A stretch of DNA of 8,697 nucleotides from CAZFAI01 sp964516555 (GTDB taxonomy: Bacteria; Patescibacteriota; Microgenomatia; UBA12405), in assembly GCA_964516555.1 (NCBI GenBank), contig CAZFAI010000034.1, positions 1-8,697 on the forward strand, given 5' to 3'. The translations under genes and the position numbers were made by a program. The notes below the pieces were generated by a model. It was not told the DNA's origin, did not search any database, and saw nothing but the letters and a program-made list of their open reading frames with translations. Positions 1 to 4,511 of this stretch are shown piece after piece; positions within the stretch are counted from its first letter, which is position 1, and each line of letters starts with the position of its first letter.

Positions 1-359
1 GGAGGTAAAATATTTTCACCGATAGTTGTTCTGATTATCTCTTCTCTTCGGCTGAAATTAAATTCCAAATGTACATTGGCAATTTCTACGCTCCCAAAAC
101 GTCTCCGACATTCATTAATGTAATCAGCGTCAACTGTGGGAGGCATCACCCCGGTAACCTCAGCTACTTTTTCCAGGCTTCTTGGTCTTATTGTTGGATA
201 TATTTCTATACGCACAAGCGGTGTCCCTTTCTGCGCTCTTCTATTGTTTACTGTTTCCAGTTGACTAAAAAGCTCCTCAGGATTAAACAACCACCCGGCC
301 GTAGAAACTGCCGTATGTTGAATTCCGGTTTTTGTACTATCGACAGCTTCAACTCCCAT
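1..359 (-). CDS. Hypothetical protein, 5' part only (runs off left edge)
   Basis: An uninterrupted minus-strand frame of 119 codons runs from an ATG at 359 to the window edge, so the C-terminus is missing. The product begins MGVEAVDSTKTG and is rich in Glu, Arg and Val with no membrane segment or signal peptide, which suggests a soluble cytoplasmic protein. I recognise no family. A stretch around residues 49-80 (VRIEIYPTIRPRSLEKVAEV, then TGVMPPTVDADYI) looks like a folded alpha/beta region. The reading is supported by a normal protein-like composition, by the absence of stops across the whole stretch, and by a promoter placed just before the ATG: a TATAAT at 366-371 with a 17-bp spacer to TTTGCA at 389-394. 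No Shine-Dalgarno sequence precedes the start, so a leaderless transcript is likely. It is divergent from ychF. The overlapping plus-strand frame is judged to be a shadow. Confidence 0.6.
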   Translation of the reverse strand, partial: MGVEAVDSTKTGIQHTAVSTAGWLFNPEELFSQLETVNNRRAQKGTPLVRIEIYPTIRPRSLEKVAEVTGVMPPTVDADYINECRRRFGSVEIANVHLEFNFSRREEIIRTTIGENILP

Positions 360-365
360 ACTAAT

Positions 366-394
366 ATTATATAGGTTGTTGAAGTTTTTGCAAA
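366..394 (-). promoter_or_regulatory. Sigma70-like promoter for the left-edge gene, apparently leaderless
   Basis: Read on the minus strand, TTTGCA (389-394) is followed by a 17-bp spacer and a perfect TATAAT (366-371). Only 6 nt separate the -10 box from the ATG at 359. With the usual 6-7 nt between -10 and transcription start, the mRNA would begin at or next to the start codon, leaving no room for a ribosome binding site. Confidence 0.6.
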
Positions 395-427
395 ACAAAC
401 GATAATGACTCCACAGGTTCCACGTTT

Positions 428-436
428 TGCTATAAT
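428..436 (+). promoter_or_regulatory. Extended -10 promoter for ychF, apparently leaderless
   Basis: TGCTATAAT at 428-436 is a consensus extended -10 (TGn plus TATAAT). Seven nucleotides (437-443) separate it from the ATG at 444, so transcription should start at or immediately before that codon. No convincing -35 is seen at 16-18 bp, which extended -10 promoters often do not need. This site is the main reason for choosing 444 over the upstream in-frame ATG at 405, which would lie upstream of the predicted transcript start. Confidence 0.65.
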
Positions 437-443
437 TGCCCAT

Positions 444-1514
444 ATGTCATTATCAATCGGAATTGTCGGACTCCCTAACGTCGGCAAGTCCACCCTTTTT
501 AATGCTCTTTTGGGTAAACAGGTCGCCGATGCCAGCAACTACCCGTTTTGTACCATCGATCCCAATGTTGGTGTGGTTGAAGTGCCCGACGACAAACTTC
601 CGGTATTAGCTGAATTTGTCAAAACCCAAAAAATTATTCCGGCTGCCGTCGAGTTTGTAGATATTGCCGGCCTGGTCAAAGGTGCTGCTGAGGGTGAGGG
701 TTTAGGAAATAAATTCTTAACCAATATCCGCGAATGTGATGCAATCTGCCATGTTGTCAGAGCTTTTTCTGACCCAAATATTATCAAAGAAGGCTCAGTT
801 GATCCACAGGGTGATTTGGAGGTTATTTACGCCGAGCTCATCATTAAAGATCTGGAAACCATAGATAAATATCTTGATCTCAACAAAAACAATAGCAATG
901 AAAAAAACACTAAAAAATTCCAGTTGGCCATCCGTTTAAAGTCCGAGTTTGAACAGGGGAAACTGGCAGTAAACCTAAAATACAATGAAGAAGAAGCAAA
1001 GCACCTTAAAGAATTCTTCCTGCTCACCGCAAAACCCTATTTTATTGTTGCCAACGTCGATGAAGATACTTACAAAAACATAAACGATTGGAATATCAAT
1101 GTTGACAATTTCCAATCAGTAGTTCCCGTCAGTGCCAAAATAGAAAACGAGCTATCAGAATTTAACAAGGAAGAAAAAGAATCATATTTGTCTCAATTGG
1201 GGCTAAAAGAATCGGGTTTGGAAAGGGTTATCTCTAAGGCTTATCAGACGCTTGGCCTTCAGTCGTACTACACCGCCGGAGAAAAGGAAGTTCGGGCATG
1301 GACCATACCGTCCGGGACTAAAGCTCCTCAGGCGGCCGGTGTTATTCATACTGACTTCGAGAGGGGATTCATCATGGCCATAGTGACCACTTACGACGAT
1401 TTTGTTCAATACCATGGCTGGCTTGGTGTCAAAGAAGCCGGCAAGCTGAGACATGAGGGCAAGGACTATCTGATGCAGCCGGACGACGTTGTTGAGTTTA
1501 GAATCAATGTTTAG
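444..1514 (+). CDS. ychF: Ribosome-associated GTPase/ATPase YchF (OLA1 family)
   Basis: This is a universally conserved Obg-family P-loop NTPase that binds ribosomes and, in characterised members, prefers ATP over GTP; its role in translation or stress is still debated. The 356-aa product has the G1 loop GLPNVGKST at residues 9-17, the switch region NYPFCTIDPNVGVVEVPD, G3 as DIAGLVKGAAEGEGLGNKFL, and the family-specific NVDE in the G4 position. A helical insert with many Lys/Glu/Asn residues follows the G3 region. The C-terminal TGS domain contains YYTAGEKEVRAWTIPSGTKA and HTDFERGF and ends FRINV, close to the canonical FRFNV. Length fits the family (about 363 aa). An in-frame ATG at 405 would add 13 residues that are not part of the family, and a promoter lies between the two, so 444 is chosen. 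The stop codon TAG is followed directly by the miaA ATG. Confidence 0.97.
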   Translation: MSLSIGIVGLPNVGKSTLFNALLGKQVADASNYPFCTIDPNVGVVEVPDDKLPVLAEFVKTQKIIPAAVEFVDIAGLVKGAAEGEGLGNKFLTNIRECDAICHVVRAFSDPNIIKEGSVDPQGDLEVIYAELIIKDLETIDKYLDLNKNNSNEKNTKKFQLAIRLKSEFEQGKLAVNLKYNEEEAKHLKEFFLLTAKPYFIVANVDEDTYKNINDWNINVDNFQSVVPVSAKIENELSEFNKEEKESYLSQLGLKESGLERVISKAYQTLGLQSYYTAGEKEVRAWTIPSGTKAPQAAGVIHTDFERGFIMAIVTTYDDFVQYHGWLGVKEAGKLRHEGKDYLMQPDDVVEFRINV

Positions 1515-2417
1515 ATGCCAAGCAAGCTTTTAGTCATATCCGGTCCTACGGCAAGCGGAAAAACTAACATAGCTGCTTCAATTGCCAAGGAGTATGAAGG
1601 TGAACTAATTTCAGCCGATTCCAGGCAAGTGTACCTGGGCATGGACATCGGTACCGGCAAAGATCACCCAAAGGATGTTGACGTCCATTTGACTGATATA
1701 AAAAAACCAAATCAAATCTTTTCAGTTGCTCAATACCAAGAATTAGCCTTTAGTAAAATTGAAGAAATTCATAACCGAAACAAGTTGCCGATATTAGTAG
1801 GCGGCACGGGTCAATACATCGATTCCATAATAAACCCCAACAAGGAAACTTTCTCAATAAAACCAAATTGGGAACTTAGAAATTTATTATCAAAACTACC
1901 CGTTAATCATTTGCAGCAAATACTGAATCTGGTAACTCCTGATGTATACCGCAAGCTCAATTCATCAGACGTAGCCAATCCGCGCCGGCTGATAAGGAAA
2001 ATTGAAATATTTACCGCCGGCGGTAGTCATAAAGTCTATAGTGATTATCCAAAATATGACATACTCCACCTATCTTTAACTGCCCCGAGTCAATTTCTAT
2101 ACAAAAGAATCGACAATAGGATAGATCAAAGGCTGAAATCAGGCCTTCTTGATGAAATAAAAGCCCTTTTAAAAAAATATGATTGGTCCGATCCCGGCCT
2201 AAACACTCTGGCCTACAAAGAATTTAAGGAATATTTTGACCATCCATTTTCGGAAGTTTTGGAAAAATGCATCGATAGATGGAAATTTGATGAACACGCT
2301 TATGCCCGTCGCCAAAAAACCTGGTTTAAAAAAATGGAGCCGAAAAAATCAGTTGAAATTTCAAAAAAAGACCATCAAAACCAAATAATCAACTGGTTTC
2401 TTGAATGGTATAATTAA
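1515..2417 (+). CDS. miaA: tRNA dimethylallyltransferase MiaA
   Basis: MiaA transfers a dimethylallyl group from DMAPP to N6 of adenosine 37 in tRNAs that read UNN codons, the first step of ms2i6A synthesis. The 300-aa product has the P-loop GPTASGKT at residues 10-17, SADSRQVYLGMDIGTGKD at 33-50 (with the general-base Asp of the family at 35), LPILVGGTGQYIDSI at 91-105, the NPRRLIRKIEI tRNA/substrate helix at 155-165, and YARRQKTWFKK at 263-273, corresponding to the usual YAKRQ-TWFR. Length is typical. The ATG abuts the ychF stop with no gap and no Shine-Dalgarno, so translation is probably coupled to ychF by termination-reinitiation. Its final codons, Trp-Tyr-Asn-stop, coincide with a consensus extended -10 sequence for the next gene. 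Whether a MiaB partner exists cannot be seen here. Confidence 0.96.
   Translation: MPSKLLVISGPTASGKTNIAASIAKEYEGELISADSRQVYLGMDIGTGKDHPKDVDVHLTDIKKPNQIFSVAQYQELAFSKIEEIHNRNKLPILVGGTGQYIDSIINPNKETFSIKPNWELRNLLSKLPVNHLQQILNLVTPDVYRKLNSSDVANPRRLIRKIEIFTAGGSHKVYSDYPKYDILHLSLTAPSQFLYKRIDNRIDQRLKSGLLDEIKALLKKYDWSDPGLNTLAYKEFKEYFDHPFSEVLEKCIDRWKFDEHAYARRQKTWFKKMEPKKSVEISKKDHQNQIINWFLEWYN
2406..2414 (+). promoter_or_regulatory. Internal extended -10 promoter inside the miaA 3' end
   Basis: TGGTATAAT at 2406-2414 matches the extended -10 consensus and is made of the last three sense codons of miaA (Trp, Tyr, Asn). Five nucleotides (2415-2419) separate it from the ATG at 2420, placing the expected start of transcription at the start codon of the AI-2E gene. 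No -35 element is apparent. It would let the membrane protein be expressed separately from ychF-miaA as a leaderless mRNA. Confidence 0.5.
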
Positions 2418-2419
2418 CC

Positions 2420-3424
2420 ATGCGATCAATTAAAGTTGAGATATCCTCAAAAACCATAGTATTTACGGTATTATTTATTCTCCTTCTTTTCTTACTTTGG
2501 CAGGTAAAAGGAGTCCTTGCTCTTTTCTTCATTTGTTTTGTTTTCATGGAATTACTAAATCCTTCCGTCACCCGCTTGGAACAGAAAAAAATTCCTCGCC
2601 CACTTGCCATAGTCATGATATACATTTTAATACTTTTAGTAACTTCGTTTGGTCTGGCTAGTATTGTCCCAATTTTTATTAAACAAACCGCCGGTTTGAT
2701 TAATACCCTGCCGCAAGCTTTAAGTGATTTTGAGTTTCTTGGTTTTACCGCAATTGACATTTCCGCCCAGATGAAAATAATCGAGAATCTCCCGTCAAAC
2801 ATTGCTCAAACTATTATCTCTGTTTTTAGCAACTTGTTTTCAGTGTTTTTGGTTTTTGTCATCACCTTTTATCTTTTAATGGAAAGAAAAAAACTATCAA
2901 AATATAATTTTAACTTTTTTGGCGAAAATGGTCAGGATATTGTCCCCGAAATTATCGAAAATACCGAACGCCGGCTAGGACGTTGGTTTAACGCTCGAAT
3001 ATTGGTAATGATCGCCATCGGGCTGTTGTCATATCTTGGTTTTGCTCTAATCGGACTGCCTTATGCCGTACCGCTTGCCATATTCGCTTGTTTTCTGGAA
3101 ATTATTCCCAACATTGGGCCTACCATATCGGGTGTAGCTGCTGGTATTGTTGGGTTAACAGTCTCACCGCTCATGGCTCTTCTCGCCGTTTCTTGGGGTA
3201 TCATCGTACAACAGACCGAGTCAAATATAATCACCCCCAAAATTATGAAGGAAACCATCGGACTAAATCCACTTATTACCATCTTAACTCTGGCAGCTGG
3301 TGCAAAAATGGCTGGTGTGTTAGGGGCTTTGTTAGCAATCCCAATATACCTTACCGTAGAATCAATCGCCCGATCTGTTATTAGGGAAAGGTCAAAAAAC
3401 AAAAAGCTTCAAAGAAACTGTTAA
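2420..3424 (+). CDS. AI-2E family (PerM/YdiK-like) membrane transporter
   Basis: The 334-aa product is a polytopic inner-membrane protein of the AI-2E/PerM family. Members have been linked to autoinducer-2 export or to Na+/H+ exchange, but the substrate here cannot be read from sequence. Predicted hydrophobic segments lie near residues 12-45 (probably two close spans), 61-87, 133-154, 193-212, 215-230, 237-264 and 284-318. Family hallmarks are EIIPNIGPTISG at 227-238, NIITPKIM at 269-276, and GLNPLITILTLAAGAKMAGV at 281-300 followed by LGALLAIPI. The segment at about 88-132 is the usual variable extracytoplasmic or amphipathic region. The start lies 2 nt after the miaA stop; there is no Shine-Dalgarno, but a TGGTATAAT box sits 5 nt upstream. 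The last six sense codons and the stop overlap the 3' strand of the rnpB P1 helix on the opposite strand, so the tail KLQRNC is constrained by an RNA structure. Confidence 0.9.
   Translation: MRSIKVEISSKTIVFTVLFILLLFLLWQVKGVLALFFICFVFMELLNPSVTRLEQKKIPRPLAIVMIYILILLVTSFGLASIVPIFIKQTAGLINTLPQALSDFEFLGFTAIDISAQMKIIENLPSNIAQTIISVFSNLFSVFLVFVITFYLLMERKKLSKYNFNFFGENGQDIVPEIIENTERRLGRWFNARILVMIAIGLLSYLGFALIGLPYAVPLAIFACFLEIIPNIGPTISGVAAGIVGLTVSPLMALLAVSWGIIVQQTESNIITPKIMKETIGLNPLITILTLAAGAKMAGVLGALLAIPIYLTVESIARSVIRERSKNKKLQRNC
3394..3420 (-). terminator. Possible terminator: rnpB P1 strand plus U-tract
   Basis: On the minus strand the 3' strand of the rnpB P1 helix ends GAAGCTT and runs straight into TTTTGTTTTTT, a tract of T residues with one G (3394-3405). 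A stable helix followed by a U-rich run is the layout of an intrinsic terminator. Here the helix would be P1 itself, whose 5' strand lies about 250 nt earlier in the transcript, so this is an unusual arrangement and only an inference. The tract lies within the AI-2E coding sequence on the other strand. Confidence 0.35.
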
Positions 3425-3688
3425 GCCGAATTCTGTTTAAAGACCATCTATCTATTCTCTCTACCTGAAACTCCCAAAAGTTAGGTACAATCGTTCCATC
3501 TTGAGATTTCCACCGGAAGGTTGCTCGTATCACCTCACCCTGTAAACAGGGTTACTCGTCTCTTTTGCATAGCCATCAGCTCACGCCGATTCCAACAAGG
3601 ATTCCGTACTTTTTGTGGTTCGGACTTTCCTCTCCCCCCTTGGATAATTCCAAAGAGGGGAGTTGGTCTTTCAGTTTCTTTGAAGCTT
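3404..3688 (-). ncRNA. rnpB: RNase P RNA (compact form)
   Basis: This is the catalytic RNA that removes 5' leaders from pre-tRNAs. On the minus strand the universal P4 strand GAGGAAAGTCCGAA lies at 3619-3632 and its partner ACAGAATTCGGCTTA at 3422-3436, as expected for bacterial rnpB. The ends form a perfect 17-bp P1 helix, AAGCTTCAAAGAAACTG (3672-3688) with its complement at 3404-3420. P2 pairs AAAGACCA (3664-3671) with TGGTCTTT (3439-3446). P3 is a simple hairpin at 3632-3662 closed by CTCCCC/GGGGAG. AGATAGATGG before the P2 3' strand matches the usual AGATRAATG signature. At about 285 nt it is well below the usual 350-400 nt: the interval between the P15-like hairpin and AGATAGATGG is too short for P16/P17, and the specificity domain looks trimmed. 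Its gene lies 17 nt downstream of the DUF5679 stop and may be cotranscribed with it. Exact ends are set by P1 and are approximate. Confidence 0.95.
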
Positions 3689-3693
3689 ATAAT

Positions 3694-3699
3694 ATTTTA
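3694..3699 (-). promoter_or_regulatory. Possible -10 box for rnpB
   Basis: TAAAAT on the minus strand at 3694-3699 lies 5 nt before the first base of the P1 helix (3688), the right distance for transcription to start at or near the mature 5' end. No good -35 is seen, so rnpB may equally be cotranscribed with the two small genes upstream and processed. Confidence 0.3.
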
Positions 3700-3705
3700 C
3701 CAAAA

Positions 3706-3867
3706 TTAAGCCTCTTTTGCTGAGAGGATCTTAAACATTCCTGTGCCGCAATCCGGACATACTGCTTTGGCGGCTGGTCTACCGTTTTTCAGGGTAGTTC
3801 TTTGAGCTTGACTGTCATCGACGGACTTTGAAGCTCGGCATTTTACGCAATAGAAATTAATTGCCAT
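3706..3867 (-). CDS. DUF5679-type zinc-ribbon mini-protein, 53 aa
   Basis: A 53-aa frame runs from ATG at 3867 to TAA at 3706-3708. The product begins MAINFYCVKCRASKS and contains two CxxC knuckles, C7-C10 and C37-C40 (CPDC), joined by a basic linker with TTLKNGRPAAK, and ends FKILSAKEA. This is the pattern of the DUF5679 family: two strands carrying paired cysteines that should bind one Zn2+. The function is unknown; its size and basic linker suggest nucleic-acid or ribosome contact, which is inference. It has the best ribosome binding site in the window, AAGGAGGTGA, 8 nt before the ATG, overlapping the stop codon of the upstream 67-aa gene, so the two are probably translationally coupled. 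rnpB follows 17 nt after the stop. The gene is easily missed by length cut-offs. Confidence 0.85.
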   Translation of the reverse strand: MAINFYCVKCRASKSVDDSQAQRTTLKNGRPAAKAVCPDCGTGMFKILSAKEA

Positions 3868-3875
3868 TTAAGAGT

Positions 3876-3885
3876 TCACCTCCTT
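3876..3885 (-). promoter_or_regulatory. Strong Shine-Dalgarno for DUF5679, built from the upstream gene's last codons
   Basis: AAGGAGGTGA on the minus strand is nearly a full complement of the 16S anti-Shine-Dalgarno tail and lies 8 nt from the ATG at 3867. The same bases encode the final Arg-Arg (AGG AGG) and TGA stop of the 67-aa protein, so ribosomes finishing that protein terminate directly on the binding site for the next. Confidence 0.8.
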
Positions 3886-4079
3886 AAAAAAATGTTTAAT
3901 AGTTGGGGGTTCTTTTCAAGATAATATATTGCATAAATCAATAGAAAAGCAACAACGCTTAACACCAGACCTTTTAGCAAATCTTTTTTTAAATAATCAT
4001 TAATATTCATTTCGAAAGTTGCATCGTTAAGTACCTTACCTTTTTCTAAAATCTTTTGTTTTCTTTTATTCTCTTTCAT
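3876..4079 (-). CDS. Hypothetical single-span membrane protein, 67 aa
   Basis: I do not recognise a named family. The product begins MKENKRKQKILEKGKV, a strongly basic, presumably cytoplasmic segment, followed by an acidic/amphipathic stretch (residues 17-30) and one hydrophobic helix at about residues 35-54 (GLVLSVVAFLLIYAIYYLEK), then a short tail ending LRR. The positive-inside rule puts the N-terminus in the cytoplasm. Size and topology recall SecE, but the SecE signature (an amphipathic helix with a conserved W-P-T/S motif) is absent, so that name is not given. An extended -10 lies 11 nt upstream of the ATG and there is no Shine-Dalgarno, so the mRNA leader would be about 5 nt. It heads a minus-strand set with DUF5679 and rnpB. 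It is divergent from DUF4446, with which it shares a promoter region. Confidence 0.75.
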   Translation of the reverse strand: MKENKRKQKILEKGKVLNDATFEMNINDYLKKDLLKGLVLSVVAFLLIYAIYYLEKNPQLLNIFLRR

Positions 4080-4090
4080 TTTCTAAGGCC

Positions 4091-4099
4091 AGTATAGCA
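4091..4099 (-). promoter_or_regulatory. Extended -10 promoter for the 67-aa gene cluster
   Basis: The minus strand reads TGCTATACT at 4091-4099 (TGn extension plus TATACT), 11 nt before the ATG at 4079. The expected transcript start near 4084 leaves a leader of only about 5 nt. No clear -35 is present at normal spacing. Confidence 0.55.
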
Positions 4100-4109
4100 C
4101 AAAATTTTG
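4100..4109. repeat. 10-bp palindrome between divergent promoters
   Basis: CAAAATTTTG is a perfect palindrome lying between the two divergent -10 elements (4091-4096 minus, 4111-4116 plus). It could be an operator or simply the spacer of back-to-back promoters; no second copy was noticed at the other promoters. Confidence 0.35.
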
Positions 4110-4116
4110 CTACAAT
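4108..4116 (+). promoter_or_regulatory. Extended -10 promoter for the DUF4446 operon
   Basis: TGCTACAAT at 4108-4116 (TGn extension plus TACAAT) ends 9 nt before the ATG at 4126, again predicting a leader of 0-3 nt. It faces the divergent TGCTATACT element across the 10-bp palindrome CAAAATTTTG (4100-4109), so the two promoters overlap closely and may compete for RNA polymerase. Confidence 0.55.
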
Positions 4117-4125
4117 TTATCAAGC

Positions 4126-4509
4126 ATGCCTTTCATATTTTACTTTCTAATCATCTTAAACACCTTTTGGTCCTTGTATTTGACCTTCTTGGTTTACAAG
4201 AAAAATTCAAGTAAAACTGAAGCTAAAACTGATAATAGCTTAAATTTAGCTGAACTTGAGGAAGCTGTCAACAAATCCCTTCAGAAATTTACCCTAACAA
4301 GGTTCAATCCCTTTGGAGATTTAGGCGGAAATCAGAGTTTTGTCCTTTGTCTCTTGGACAAGTCAAACTCGGGTGTTATCATTACTTCATTACATAATCG
4401 TGACAACACTCGTCTCTACGCCAAAACAATTAAAAGCGGTCAGGGGGATGGAGTGTCTTTGTCAAAAGACGAAAAAGCAGCTATATTAAAAACTATAAAA
4501 ATTAATTAA
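4126..4509 (+). CDS. DUF4446 family membrane-anchored protein
   Basis: The 127-aa product has one N-terminal hydrophobic helix (about residues 3-24, FIFYFLIILNTFWSLYLTFL) followed by a basic YKKN, which suggests an N-out or membrane-anchored topology with the rest cytoplasmic. A polar, possibly coiled stretch (residues 30-54) leads into the conserved domain, whose hallmarks are RFNPFGDLGGNQSFVLCLLD at 59-78, ITSLHNRDNTRLYAK at 86-100 and LSKDEKAAI at 112-120. These match the DUF4446 family, which has no established biochemical function. Length is somewhat below Firmicutes members. It is the first gene of a plus-strand run and starts from a leaderless-type promoter. The next gene starts 2 nt after its stop. 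Confidence 0.85.
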   Translation: MPFIFYFLIILNTFWSLYLTFLVYKKNSSKTEAKTDNSLNLAELEEAVNKSLQKFTLTRFNPFGDLGGNQSFVLCLLDKSNSGVIITSLHNRDNTRLYAKTIKSGQGDGVSLSKDEKAAILKTIKIN

Positions 4510-4511
4510 CA

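Noticed and set aside
69..374. Plus-strand frame of 101 codons at the left end
   Set aside because: Its product is rich in Cys, Tyr, Phe and Trp with no coherent domain, and it lies antisense to a better minus-strand frame that has its own promoter.
405..443. N-terminal extension of ychF starting at the ATG at 405
   Set aside because: It adds 13 residues that YchF proteins do not have, and the extended -10 at 428-436 would lie inside the coding region with the transcript starting downstream of 405.
3521..3709. Plus-strand frame of 62 codons
   Set aside because: It is antisense to the highly structured rnpB RNA and has no initiation signal or recognisable protein features.
3678..3836. Repeated 10-mer CTTTGAAGCT at 3678-3687 and in the DUF5679 gene near 3827-3836
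   Set aside because: The first copy is explained by rnpB P1 pairing; the second is an isolated short match in coding sequence and most likely chance.
3876..4079. SecE as the identity of the 67-aa single-span protein
   Set aside because: Size and one C-terminal membrane helix fit, but the conserved amphipathic helix with the W-P-T/S motif is absent, and nusG and rplK, the usual neighbours, are not here.
4494..4499. TATAAA as a separate promoter for DUF3048
   Set aside because: It is 12 nt from the ATG in a generally AT-rich stretch, has no TGn extension and no -35, and the gene follows DUF4446 by 2 nt, so read-through is sufficient.
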